Source: Pseudomonas lactucae (GTDB lineage Bacteria > Pseudomonadota > Gammaproteobacteria > Pseudomonadales > Pseudomonadaceae). Taken from it: DNA of 64,000 nt. This document shows positions 46,094 through 55,205 of the stretch, piece by piece. The stretch covers positions 1 through 64,000 of the forward strand of contig NZ_JAFHKI010000013.1 in NCBI RefSeq assembly GCF_016937615.1. Reading direction: 5' to 3'. Under the pieces are notes generated by a model. The model saw only the letters and a program-made list of their open reading frames with translations, made no database searches and was not told the DNA's origin. How positions within the stretch are numbered: the stretch's first letter is position 1; every line of letters begins with the position of its first letter. The position numbers and the translations under genes are program-made.

Positions 46094-48739
46094 ATGCAAG
46101 ACCTCGATCCCGTCGAAACCCAGGAATGGCTGGACGCCCTGGAATCGGTTCTCGACAAAGAAGGCGAAGACCGTGCTCACTACCTGATGACCCGTATGGG
46201 CGAACTCGCGACCCGCAGCGGCTCGCAACTGCCCTACGCCATCACCACGCCATACCGCAACACCATCCCCGTTACCCACGAAGCACGCATGCCTGGCGAC
46301 CTGTTCATGGAACGCCGCATTCGCTCGCTGGTACGTTGGAACGCCATGGCGATGGTAATGCGCACGAACTTGAAAGATTCTGACCTGGGCGGTCACATCT
46401 CCAGCTTCGCCTCCAGCGCAACCCTGTATGACATCGGCTTCAACTACTTCTTCCAGGCCCCGACCGACGAACACGGCGGCGACCTCATCTACTTCCAGGG
46501 CCACACTTCGCCAGGCGTCTACGCCCGTGCGTTCATGGAAGGTCGCATCAGCGAAGAACAAATGAACAACTTCCGCCAGGAAGTCGACGGTCAGGGCCTG
46601 TCGTCCTACCCGCACCCTTGGCTGATGCCTGATTTCTGGCAGTTCCCGACCGTATCCATGGGTCTGGGTCCCATTCAAGCGATCTACCAGGCACGTTTCA
46701 TGAAGTACCTGGAAGCCCGTGGTTTCATCCCTGAAGGCAAGCAGAAAGTCTGGTGCTTCCTGGGCGACGGCGAGTGCGACGAGCCGGAATCCCTGGGTGC
46801 CATCTCCCTGGCCGGCCGCGAGAAGCTGGACAACCTGATCTTCGTCATCAACTGCAACCTGCAGCGCCTCGACGGCCCGGTTCGCGGCAACGGCAAGATC
46901 ATCCAGGAACTCGAAGGTGTGTTCCGCGGCGCGCAATGGAACGTGACCAAAGTCATCTGGGGCCGTTTCTGGGACCCACTGCTGGCCAAGGACGTCGACG
47001 GTATCCTGCAACGTCGCATGGACGAAGTCATCGACGGCGAGTACCAGAACTACAAGGCCAAAGACGGCGCGTTCGTGCGTGAACACTTCTTCAACACGCC
47101 TGAACTCAAGGCGATGGTTGCCGACCTGTCCGACGACGAAATCTGGAAGCTCAACCGTGGCGGCCACGACCCATACAAGGTCTACGCGGCGTACCACGAA
47201 GCGGTGAACCACAAGGAACAACCGACCGTTATCCTGGCCAAGACCATCAAAGGTTATGGCACCGGTGCCGGCGAAGCGAAGAACACCGCGCACAACACCA
47301 AGAAAGTCGACGTCGACAGCCTGAAGTTGTTCCGCGACCGCTTCGACATCCCGGTCAAGGACGAAGAGCTGGAGAACCTGCCGTTCTTCAAGCCGGAGCC
47401 GAACAGCGCCGAAGCCCGCTACCTGAGCGAGCGTCGTGCCGCACTGGGCGGTTTCGTGCCGCAGCGCCGCGCCAAGAGCGTGAGCGTTCCGACCCCGGAC
47501 CTGAGCACGCTCAAGGCCATCCTGGACGGCTCGGGCGACCGTGAAATCTCCACCACCATGGCCTTCGTGCGGATCCTCGCGCAGTTGGTCAAGGACAAGG
47601 AAGTCGGCCCGCGCATCGTCCCGATCATCCCGGACGAAGCCCGTACCTTCGGTATGGAAGGCATGTTCCGTCAGTTGGGCATCTACTCCTCCGTCGGCCA
47701 GCTTTACGAGCCAGTCGATAAAGACCAGGTGATGTTCTACAAGGAAGACAAGAAGGGCCAGATCCTCGAAGAAGGCATCAACGAAGCGGGCGCCATGAGC
47801 TCCTTCATCGCAGCCGGTACGTCGTACTCCAGCCACAACCAGCCGATGCTGCCGTTCTACATCTTCTACTCGATGTTCGGTTTCCAGCGTATCGGCGACC
47901 TGGCATGGGCAGCCGGCGACAGCCGTACCCGTGGCTTCCTGATCGGCGGTACCGCAGGCAGAACCACGCTGAACGGCGAAGGCCTGCAACATGAAGACGG
48001 TCACAGCCACATCCTGGCTGCCACCATCCCGAACTGCCGCACCTTTGATCCAACCTACGGCTACGAGCTGGCGGTGATCATCCAGGACGGCATGAAGAAG
48101 ATGACCGAAGAGCAGCAGGACGTTTTCTACTACATCACCGTGATGAACGAGTCCTACCAGCAGCCAGCCATGCCGGCCGGCGTGGAAGAAGGCATCATCA
48201 AGGGCATGTACCTGCTCGAGGAAGACACCAAGGAAGCGGCGCATCACGTACAGCTGATGGGCTCCGGCACCATCCTGCGCGAAGTGCGTGAAGCGGCGAA
48301 GATCCTGCGTGACGAGTTCAACGTCGGCGCCGACGTGTGGAGCGTTACCAGCTTCAACGAACTGCGTCGCGACGGCCTGGCCGTGGAGCGCAACAACCGC
48401 CTGCACCCTGGTCAGAAGCCACAACTGAGCTATGTCGAAGAATGCCTGAACGGCCGTAAAGGTCCGGTCATTGCTTCTACCGACTACATGAAACTGTTTG
48501 CTGAACAAATTCGCCAGTGGGTCCCGTCCAAGGAATTCAAAGTCCTGGGCACCGACGGTTTCGGCCGCAGTGACAGCCGCAAGAAGCTGCGTCACTTCTT
48601 CGAAGTCGACCGTCACTTTGTGGTGTTGGCAGCCCTGGAAGCCTTGGCTGACCGTGGTGAGATCGAACCCAAGGTGGTGGCTGACGCTATCGTCAAGTTC
48701 GGGATCAACCCGGAAAAACGCAACCCACTGGACTGCTGA
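46094..48739 (+). CDS. aceE: pyruvate dehydrogenase E1 component (AceE)
   Basis: AceE decarboxylates pyruvate using TPP and passes the acetyl group to the E2 lipoyl arm. The 881-residue homodimeric-type E1 shows the TPP motif GDGECDEPESLGAISLAG and ends at INCNLQ, as in the family. I use the ATG at 46094, which gives MQDLDPVETQEWLDALE, the usual start, and has GGAG six bases before it; the upstream ATG at 46019 adds 25 residues with no support. aceF follows 11 bases after the stop, so the two are an operon. The region upstream carries two GntR-type palindromes. Confidence 0.97.
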   Translation: MQDLDPVETQEWLDALESVLDKEGEDRAHYLMTRMGELATRSGSQLPYAITTPYRNTIPVTHEARMPGDLFMERRIRSLVRWNAMAMVMRTNLKDSDLGGHISSFASSATLYDIGFNYFFQAPTDEHGGDLIYFQGHTSPGVYARAFMEGRISEEQMNNFRQEVDGQGLSSYPHPWLMPDFWQFPTVSMGLGPIQAIYQARFMKYLEARGFIPEGKQKVWCFLGDGECDEPESLGAISLAGREKLDNLIFVINCNLQRLDGPVRGNGKIIQELEGVFRGAQWNVTKVIWGRFWDPLLAKDVDGILQRRMDEVIDGEYQNYKAKDGAFVREHFFNTPELKAMVADLSDDEIWKLNRGGHDPYKVYAAYHEAVNHKEQPTVILAKTIKGYGTGAGEAKNTAHNTKKVDVDSLKLFRDRFDIPVKDEELENLPFFKPEPNSAEARYLSERRAALGGFVPQRRAKSVSVPTPDLSTLKAILDGSGDREISTTMAFVRILAQLVKDKEVGPRIVPIIPDEARTFGMEGMFRQLGIYSSVGQLYEPVDKDQVMFYKEDKKGQILEEGINEAGAMSSFIAAGTSYSSHNQPMLPFYIFYSMFGFQRIGDLAWAAGDSRTRGFLIGGTAGRTTLNGEGLQHEDGHSHILAATIPNCRTFDPTYGYELAVIIQDGMKKMTEEQQDVFYYITVMNESYQQPAMPAGVEEGIIKGMYLLEEDTKEAAHHVQLMGSGTILREVREAAKILRDEFNVGADVWSVTSFNELRRDGLAVERNNRLHPGQKPQLSYVEECLNGRKGPVIASTDYMKLFAEQIRQWVPSKEFKVLGTDGFGRSDSRKKLRHFFEVDRHFVVLAALEALADRGEIEPKVVADAIVKFGINPEKRNPLDC

Positions 48740-48750
48740 GGAGACTTTTT

Positions 48751-50370
48751 GTGAGCGAACTCATTCGCGTACCTGACATCGGCAGCGGTGAAGGTGAAGT
48801 AATCGAGCTGTTTGTGAAGGTCGGCGACAAAGTCGAAGCCGACCAGAGCATCCTGACCCTGGAATCGGACAAGGCGAGCATGGAAATCCCTGCTCCCAAG
48901 GCCGGCGTGGTCAAGAGCCTGAAAGTGAAGCTGGGCGACCGCCTGAAAGAAGGCGACGAACTGCTGGAGCTGGAAATCGAAGGTGCCGCCGATGCGGCGC
49001 CTGCGGCCGCCGCTCCTGCTGCCGCACCAGCACCTGCTGCTGAAAAACCTGCTGCCGAGGCCCCAGCTCCGGCCGCCGCACCTGCCGCCGCCACCGTCCA
49101 GGACATTCACGTCCCGGACATTGGTTCGTCAGGCAAGGCCAAGATCATCGAGTTGCTGGTCAAGGTCGGCGACACCGTCGAAGCCGACCAGTCGCTGATC
49201 ACCCTGGAGTCCGACAAGGCCTCCATGGAAATCCCATCGCCGGCTGCTGGCGTGGTGGAAAGCATTGCGGTCAAGCTGGAAGACGAAGTCGGCACCGGTG
49301 ACTTCATTCTCAAGCTGAAAGTACAAGGCGCTGCGCCTGCCGCGGCTTCCGCTCCGGCGGCCAAGGCTGAAGCGGCTCCTGCCGCTGCCGCCCTTGCGCC
49401 TGCTGCAAAAGCCGAAGCCGCGCCAGCCCCGGCCGCTCCAGCACCAAGCGGTGCCAAGGTTCACGCCGGCCCGGCTGTACGCCAACTGGCACGTGAATTC
49501 GGCGTCGAGCTCAACGCTGTGTCGGCCACCGGCCCACACGGTCGCGTGCTCAAAGAAGACGTGCAAGTCTACGTCAAAGCCATGATGCAGAAAGCCAAGG
49601 AAGCCCCGGCTGCCGGCGCTGCAACCGGCGGCTCGGGTATTCCGCCGATCCGTACCGTGGATTTCAGCCGCTTCGGCGAAACCGAAGAAGTGCCGATGAC
49701 CCGCCTGATGCAAATCGGCGCGGCGGGCCTGCACGCCAGCTGGCTGAACATCCCGCACGTGACTCAGTTCGACCAGGCCGACATTACCGACCTGGAAGCT
49801 TTCCGCGTTGCGCAGAAAGCCGTGGCCGAGAAGGCCGGCGTGAAACTGACCGTACTGCCGCTGCTGCTCAAGGCCTGTGCGCACCTGCTCAAGGAGCTGC
49901 CGGACTTCAACAGTTCGCTGGCGCCAAGCGGCAAAGCGATCATTCGCAAGAAGTACGTGCACATCGGCTTTGCCGTCGACACCCCGGATGGCCTGCTGGT
50001 ACCGGTCATCAAGAACGTCGACCAGAAGAACCTGCTGCAACTGGCTGCCGAAGCGGCTGCGTTGGCCGCCAAGGCCCGCGACAAGAAGCTCACCCCGGAC
50101 GACATGCAGGGCGCTTGCTTCACCATCTCCAGCCTTGGTCACATTGGCGGCACTGGCTTCACGCCAATCGTCAATGCGCCGGAAGTGGCAATCCTGGGTG
50201 TATCCAAGGCCACTATCCAGCCTGTCTGGGACGGTAAAGCGTTCCAACCGAAGCTGATGCTGCCTCTGTCGCTGTCCTACGACCACCGTGTGATCAACGG
50301 TGCGGCGGCTGCGCGCTTTACCCAGCGCCTGAGCCAACTGCTGAACGACATCCGCACCATCCTGCTGTAA
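48751..50370 (+). CDS. aceF: pyruvate dehydrogenase E2, dihydrolipoamide acetyltransferase (AceF), GTG start
   Basis: AceF forms the core of the pyruvate dehydrogenase complex. The 539-residue protein has two lipoyl domains (lipoyl lysines in LESDKASMEIPAP and LESDKASMEIPSP, about residues 41 and 159), joined by long Ala/Pro linkers, then a peripheral-subunit-binding domain (AGPAVRQLAREFGVELNAV) and the acetyltransferase domain with the catalytic SYDHRVINGA. The GTG start at 48751 has GAGGAG upstream. Two lipoyl domains, rather than the three of E. coli, is normal for Pseudomonas. Confidence 0.97.
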   Translation: MSELIRVPDIGSGEGEVIELFVKVGDKVEADQSILTLESDKASMEIPAPKAGVVKSLKVKLGDRLKEGDELLELEIEGAADAAPAAAAPAAAPAPAAEKPAAEAPAPAAAPAAATVQDIHVPDIGSSGKAKIIELLVKVGDTVEADQSLITLESDKASMEIPSPAAGVVESIAVKLEDEVGTGDFILKLKVQGAAPAAASAPAAKAEAAPAAAALAPAAKAEAAPAPAAPAPSGAKVHAGPAVRQLAREFGVELNAVSATGPHGRVLKEDVQVYVKAMMQKAKEAPAAGAATGGSGIPPIRTVDFSRFGETEEVPMTRLMQIGAAGLHASWLNIPHVTQFDQADITDLEAFRVAQKAVAEKAGVKLTVLPLLLKACAHLLKELPDFNSSLAPSGKAIIRKKYVHIGFAVDTPDGLLVPVIKNVDQKNLLQLAAEAAALAAKARDKKLTPDDMQGACFTISSLGHIGGTGFTPIVNAPEVAILGVSKATIQPVWDGKAFQPKLMLPLSLSYDHRVINGAAAARFTQRLSQLLNDIRTILL

Positions 50371-50380
50371 GCAACTACGG

Positions 50381-50402
50381 GCCTCCCTTTCACCGGGGAG
50401 GC
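50381..50402 (+). terminator. first stem-loop after aceF
   Basis: GCCTCCC (50381-50387) pairs with GGGAGGC (50396-50402), 10 bases after the aceF stop. It has no T tract. Confidence 0.5.
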
Positions 50403-50442
50403 TCGGTTGCACCGATTTCCGAGCGCCACGCTCGTACCTCAA

Positions 50443-50468
50443 CCCCGCCGATTGGCGGGGCTTTTTTT
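50443..50468 (+). terminator. rho-independent terminator of aceEF
   Basis: CCCCGCC (50443-50449), loop GATT, GGCGGGG (50454-50460), followed by a run of seven Ts. A textbook intrinsic terminator. Confidence 0.92.
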
Positions 50469-50686
50469 GCTCTATCACCCACCAGAAACTGGACAAACCG
50501 AACAGGTTTGTACACCTTCTGTCAGCGCACCTACAGAAATCCCCCGTGCGGCCGATAACCGCCTTATAGCACTTAGCCTTCATCCTCTCTTGTCAGCCCG
50601 CGCTGCATGATGCAACCTTGCCGCAGGCAGCAGAAAAGAGGGCGTGAGCCCGGCGCCGTGCGCGTTATTTCAAGTGAGTTCCCCCC
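50469..50686 (+). promoter_or_regulatory. upstream region of the GGDEF/EAL gene
   Basis: The remaining 218 bases between the aceF terminator and the next start hold no gene. The ATG at 50687 is preceded by a weak ribosome binding site (AGTGAG then CCCCCC). No promoter can be assigned with confidence. Confidence 0.35.
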
Positions 50687-53380
50687 ATGAAAAGCCAACC
50701 CGATGTCGCCCGAATGGCGGCCGAGGTAGTGACGCAGTTACCGGTGCCTTCGCGCCTCGGTATGCTGCGCTTCGAACGGCTTAATGAGGCGAGCTGGTCC
50801 CTTCTTTACCTGGACCCCAATTGCGAGCGTCAATTCGGCCTGTCGGCGGTCGAGCTGTGCGCGCTGCTGGGCACACCCTACGCCAGCCTGATGGAGCCCC
50901 AGGCGCGCTATCAACTGCACGACACCATCCAGCAGCAACTGACCCAGAGCCCTCACTATCTGGTGCGCTACACCCTGCACACCAACGACGGCCCCCTCAG
51001 CCTGCTGGAAATGGGCGAGGCCTATAAACAACACAATCGTCATCTGCTGCGCGGCTACCTGATGGTGGTCGACGGCCTGTTCAGCGAATTGCCCTCGCCA
51101 GCCCCCACCGCGGACCTGGAGAACCAGAACAGCCGCCTGCAAATCGCCCTTGAACTCAACCAGCGCGCCCAGCAGGAACAATTGCAGCACCTGGAACGGG
51201 TGCGCGCACAGCAGGAGTTGATCCTGCTGCTGGCCCGCCAGCGCTACACCACAAACAATTCGCTGCAGGAAGCCGCCGAGCTGATCACCCGCAGCGCCTG
51301 CGACATCTACCAGATTGACTGCGCCAGCATCTGGAACCTCGAAGGTCAGCACCTGGTGCCGATCTCGGCGTACCACCGCGCCGACCAAAACTACCATCTG
51401 CCCGACGCCATCGATGCCAGCTGTTTCCCGAACTACCTGGAAGCCCTGCACGCCAGCCGCGCCATCGACGCCACCCATGCCCTGCGCGATCCGCGCACCC
51501 GGGAAATGGCCGAGCACCTGCGCGCCAAGGACATCCACGCCGTGCTCGACGCGAGTATCCGCGTGGACGGCCATGTGGTCGGCGTGCTGTGCCTGGAACA
51601 AGCCGGCAGCCCACGCGACTGGCAGGCTGATGAAATTGCCTTTGCCGGCGAGCTGGCAGACCAGTTCGCGCAGGTGATCAACAATCACAACCGGCGCACA
51701 GCCACCAGCGCCCTGCACCTGTTCCAGCGTGCGGTGGAGCAAAGCGCCAACGCCTTTCTGCTGGTCAATTGCGACGGCGTGGTGGAGTACGTCAACCCGA
51801 GTTTCACCGCGATCACCCAGTACAGCGCCGAAGAAGTCCACGGCCACCGCCTGGCGCAATTACCGGCGCTGGAGAATCTCAGCGAGCTGCTGTTCGACGC
51901 GCCGTCGAGCCTGGCTAAAAGCAACAGCTGGCAGGGTGAGTTCAAGAGTCGGCGTAAAAATCTGGAACCTTACTGGGGCCAGCTGTCGATCTCCAAGGTG
52001 TATGGCGATAACCGCGAGCTGACGCACTACATTGGCATCTACGAAGACATCACCCAGACCAAGCTGGCGCAACAGCGCATAGAGCGCCTGGCCTATACCG
52101 ACAACCTGACCAACCTGGGCAACCGTCCGGCGTTTATCCGCAACCTCGACGAACGCTTTGCCCGCGACAGCGACAGCCCGATCAGCCTGCTGCTGGTGGA
52201 CATCGACAACTTCAAGCGCATCAACGACAGCCTCGGCCACCAGACCGGCGACAAGCTGCTGATCAGCCTGGCCCGACGCCTGCGCAACAGCCTGAGTACC
52301 GGCGGCAGCCTGGCGCGCTTTGCCAGTAACGAGTTTGCGGTGCTGCTCGACGACACCGACCTGGAAAGTGGCCAGCAAGTCGCCAGTCAACTGCTGGTGA
52401 CCCTCGACAAGCCAATGTTCGTGGATAACCAATTGATCAGCGTCACCGGTTCCGTGGGCCTGGCCTGCGCACCGCTGCATGGCCGCGACCCGCAAACCCT
52501 GATGCGTAACGCCGGCCTGGCGCTGCATAAGGCCAAGGCCAACGGTAAACACCAGGTACAGGTGTTCACCGAAGCGCTGAACGCCGAGGCCAGCTACAAG
52601 CTGTTCGTGGAAAACAACCTGCGCCGCGCCCTCACCCAGAACGAGCTGGACGTGTTCTACCAGCCCAAGCTGTGCCTGCGCAGCGGCCGCTTGCTGGGCA
52701 TGGAGGCGCTACTGCGCTGGAACCACCCGGAGAAGGGCATGATCCGCCCCGACCAGTTCATCAGCGTGGCCGAAGAAACGGGTCTGATCATCCCCATCGG
52801 CAAATGGATCGCGCGCCAGGCCTGCCGCATGAGCAAGCGCCTGAGCGCCGCTGGCATGGGCAACCTGCAGGTGGCAATCAATCTGTCGCCCAAGCAGTTC
52901 TCCGACCCGGACCTGGTGGCGTCGATTGCCGCGATCCTCAAGGAGGAAGACCTGCCGGCGAACCTGCTGGAGCTGGAACTCACCGAAGGCCTGCTGCTGG
53001 AAGCCACGGAAGACACGCGCCTGCAACTGGACCAGTTGAAGAGCTTCGGCCTGACCCTGGCCATGGACGACTTCGGCACCGGTTACTCGTCGCTGAGCTA
53101 CTTGAAAAAATTCCCCATCGACATCATTAAGATCGATCGAAGCTTTATCCATGAGATCCCGGACAACCAGGACGACATGGAAATCACCTCGGCCGTGATC
53201 GCCATGGCCCACAACCTCAAGCTCAAGGTCGTGGCCGAAGGCATTGAGACCGCCGAACAACTGGCGTTCCTGCGCCGGCATCGCTGTGACGTAGGCCAGG
53301 GCTACCTGTTCGACAGGCCAATCCCCGGCGCAGAGCTGCTGAAAATGCTCAAACGTTACCCGCGCGGGCCAATCGCCTGA
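50687..53380 (+). CDS. dipA: PAS/GAF/GGDEF/EAL c-di-GMP phosphodiesterase (DipA-like)
   Basis: The 897-residue protein has, in order, a PAS-like domain (about 20-130), a GAF domain (about 190-335), a PAS domain (about 345-465), a GGDEF domain (about 470-625) and an EAL domain (about 640-890). The GGDEF active site is degenerate (RFASNEFAVL, so ASNEF instead of GGDEF), so cyclase activity is unlikely. The EAL domain is complete: MEALLRW, NLSPKQFSD, ELTEG, DDFGTGYSS, KIDRSF and AEGIET. So it should hydrolyse c-di-GMP. P. aeruginosa DipA (PA5017), in the same position after aceEF, acts in biofilm dispersal and swarming. Confidence 0.93.
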   Translation: MKSQPDVARMAAEVVTQLPVPSRLGMLRFERLNEASWSLLYLDPNCERQFGLSAVELCALLGTPYASLMEPQARYQLHDTIQQQLTQSPHYLVRYTLHTNDGPLSLLEMGEAYKQHNRHLLRGYLMVVDGLFSELPSPAPTADLENQNSRLQIALELNQRAQQEQLQHLERVRAQQELILLLARQRYTTNNSLQEAAELITRSACDIYQIDCASIWNLEGQHLVPISAYHRADQNYHLPDAIDASCFPNYLEALHASRAIDATHALRDPRTREMAEHLRAKDIHAVLDASIRVDGHVVGVLCLEQAGSPRDWQADEIAFAGELADQFAQVINNHNRRTATSALHLFQRAVEQSANAFLLVNCDGVVEYVNPSFTAITQYSAEEVHGHRLAQLPALENLSELLFDAPSSLAKSNSWQGEFKSRRKNLEPYWGQLSISKVYGDNRELTHYIGIYEDITQTKLAQQRIERLAYTDNLTNLGNRPAFIRNLDERFARDSDSPISLLLVDIDNFKRINDSLGHQTGDKLLISLARRLRNSLSTGGSLARFASNEFAVLLDDTDLESGQQVASQLLVTLDKPMFVDNQLISVTGSVGLACAPLHGRDPQTLMRNAGLALHKAKANGKHQVQVFTEALNAEASYKLFVENNLRRALTQNELDVFYQPKLCLRSGRLLGMEALLRWNHPEKGMIRPDQFISVAEETGLIIPIGKWIARQACRMSKRLSAAGMGNLQVAINLSPKQFSDPDLVASIAAILKEEDLPANLLELELTEGLLLEATEDTRLQLDQLKSFGLTLAMDDFGTGYSSLSYLKKFPIDIIKIDRSFIHEIPDNQDDMEITSAVIAMAHNLKLKVVAEGIETAEQLAFLRRHRCDVGQGYLFDRPIPGAELLKMLKRYPRGPIA

Positions 53381-53452
53381 CAGCGCTGTAACACTCGGGC
53401 ACACTGGCTGTCTGACTTTTACTGCTAACTCAACCTGACGAGAGGACTGATC

Positions 53453-54100
53453 ATGGTCTTGCGCTCGGAAATTCTGGTGAACAAAAACGTGCTGCCTACT
53501 CAAGAACAAGCGTTGCCTGGGCGTGAAACGCCGATGACCCTGCCCGAAACGCACTTCGTCAACGGCAACCCGCTGCTGGGCCCGTTCCTCGACGACGTCG
53601 GTTTCGCGATCTTCGGCCTGGGCTGCTTCTGGGGCGCTGAGCGCAAATTCTGGGAGCGCGATGGCGTGGTCAGCACCGTGGTGGGTTACGCCGGCGGTTT
53701 CACGCCGAACCCGACCTACGAAGAAGTCTGCTCCGGCCTGACCGGTCATAGCGAAGTGGTGCTGGTGGTGTATGACCAGGCCAAAGTGAAATACGAAGAC
53801 CTGTTGAAAATGTTCTGGGAGCTGCACAACCCGACCCAGGGCATGCGCCAGGGCAACGACATCGGCAGCCAGTACCGCTCAGTGATTTATGCCACCACGT
53901 CGGAGCAATTGGCGGCGGCGAAGGCCAGCGCCGAGGCTTACCAGCAAGAACTGAGCAAGGCTGGTCTGGGGGAAATCACCACTGAAATAGACGAAGCACC
54001 GACGGTGTACTTCGCCGAGACATATCACCAGCAGTACCTGGCGAAGAATCCCCAGGGTTACTGCGGGATCGGCGGTACTGGCGTGACGTGTCCGATCTGA
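53453..54100 (+). CDS. msrA: peptide-methionine (S)-S-oxide reductase MsrA
   Basis: MsrA repairs oxidised methionine in proteins. The 215-residue protein has the catalytic motif [14 protein letters not shown] (the Cys is the nucleophile) and the C-terminal resolving cysteines in [14 protein letters not shown]. The N-terminal 45 residues lead into the catalytic domain as in other pseudomonads. AGAGGA lies 5-10 bases before the ATG. Next to dipA and before convergent rlmJ. Confidence 0.96.
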   Translation: MVLRSEILVNKNVLPTQEQALPGRETPMTLPETHFVNGNPLLGPFLDDVGFAIFGLGCFWGAERKFWERDGVVSTVVGYAGGFTPNPTYEEVCSGLTGHSEVVLVVYDQAKVKYEDLLKMFWELHNPTQGMRQGNDIGSQYRSVIYATTSEQLAAAKASAEAYQQELSKAGLGEITTEIDEAPTVYFAETYHQQYLAKNPQGYCGIGGTGVTCPI

Positions 54101-54120
54101 CGATCGGAGCGGCAAGTTCT

Positions 54121-54180
54121 AAGCTGCAAGCTACAAGTAAAGGCTGGGACACCTCTCTTGTAGCTTGCAACTTGTAGCTT
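54121..54180. repeat. inverted repeat between convergent msrA and rlmJ
   Basis: TGCAAGCTACAAG (54125-54137) is the exact inverse of CTTGTAGCTTGCA (54158-54170), and CTTGTAGCTT is repeated once more at 54171-54180. The element can fold into a 13-base stem and resembles the AAGCTGCAAG stretch near 17731. It is probably a repeat element that also serves as a two-way terminator. Confidence 0.6.
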
Positions 54181-54194
54181 GAAACTCGCAGCTC

Positions 54195-55031
54195 TCATTC
54201 ACTAATGAGCCAATCCATCTGCCAACCACCCTGGGTCTGGCCCAGTTTCCTGGACAGCCACGGCAGCAGCTCGCGCAACTCCTCCTCCAGGCCCCACGGC
54301 GGGTTGGCAATCGCCAGGCCCGAGCCGGTCAGGGTGTTGGGCGTGTCCAGGGGATGCACCAGCAATTCAACCCTGAGCAATTTCGGCGCGCCGGTGCCGG
54401 CCAGGTCCTGGTAGAAGCGACGCAGCATGCGCTGGTCTTTGACCGGGTACCAGATCGCCGCGACGGTCTGGCGCATACGGCTGACCGCTTCCTTGAGGGA
54501 CGCGGCGCAACGCTGCATTTCGTCGAGCTTTTCGAACGGCGGGTCGATCAGCATCAACGCGCGTTTTTCCGGCACCGGCAACAAGGCGCGCGGCACATGC
54601 CAGCCTTCGCCCAGGTGCACTTTGACCCGACGGTCGCCCTTCATGTTGTCCTTGAGCAGCACGCCGTCTTCCGGGTGTTTTTCATTGAGCAATACACGGT
54701 CTTGAGGACGCGTGAGCCGCCGCGCCAGCTCCGGCGAGCCTGGGTAGTAGCGCAACAGCCCATCCGGGTTCATCTCGTGCAGCACGCGCATGTAGTCGGC
54801 GGTCAACGGCGGCAGGTCGTCCTGATCCCACAGACGGGCGATGCCTTCGAGGTATTCACCCGTGCGGTTGGCCTGGTCGCCTTGCAGGTCATACAGACCG
54901 ATCCCGGCATGGGTGTCGAGATAGGCGAACGGCTGCTCCTTGCGCGACATCAAGGCGATGAGGCGGGTCAAGGTCAGGTGTTTGAAGACATCGGCGTGGT
55001 TGCCGGCGTGAAAGGCGTGACGATAATTCAT
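54195..55031 (-). CDS. rlmJ: 23S rRNA (adenine(2030)-N6)-methyltransferase RlmJ
   Basis: RlmJ (YhiR) methylates A2030 of 23S rRNA. The 278-residue protein starts MNYRHAFHAGNHADVFKH, a family hallmark. It has the SAM-binding region AYLDTHAGIGLYDL and the catalytic DPPF (LMLIDPPFEKLDEM). Length and gene order fit. A 174-base region separates it from divergent metY. Confidence 0.94.
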   Translation of the reverse strand: MNYRHAFHAGNHADVFKHLTLTRLIALMSRKEQPFAYLDTHAGIGLYDLQGDQANRTGEYLEGIARLWDQDDLPPLTADYMRVLHEMNPDGLLRYYPGSPELARRLTRPQDRVLLNEKHPEDGVLLKDNMKGDRRVKVHLGEGWHVPRALLPVPEKRALMLIDPPFEKLDEMQRCAASLKEAVSRMRQTVAAIWYPVKDQRMLRRFYQDLAGTGAPKLLRVELLVHPLDTPNTLTGSGLAIANPPWGLEEELRELLPWLSRKLGQTQGGWQMDWLISE

Positions 55032-55205
55032 GGTTGCTCCTGCGCAGGGGGCGAAGTTTACCTTCTACACGGACAAAGGTGCAGGGCTGCGTGTCGGGCG
55101 GTGCTTATGCCCTAAACACAGGAAGCCGGCTGAAAAAAATCTAAATGGCGGTGCCTGGGCGGACTTATTGTGGCCATCCATTCTCCAGGGAGGCCAACAA
55201 CCATC

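Noticed and set aside
45707-48616. A 969-codon open frame on the minus strand opposite aceE
   Set aside because: It lies entirely antisense to an intact and highly conserved gene. Long antisense frames are common in high-GC coding DNA because of the codon bias, and its product shows no recognisable domain.
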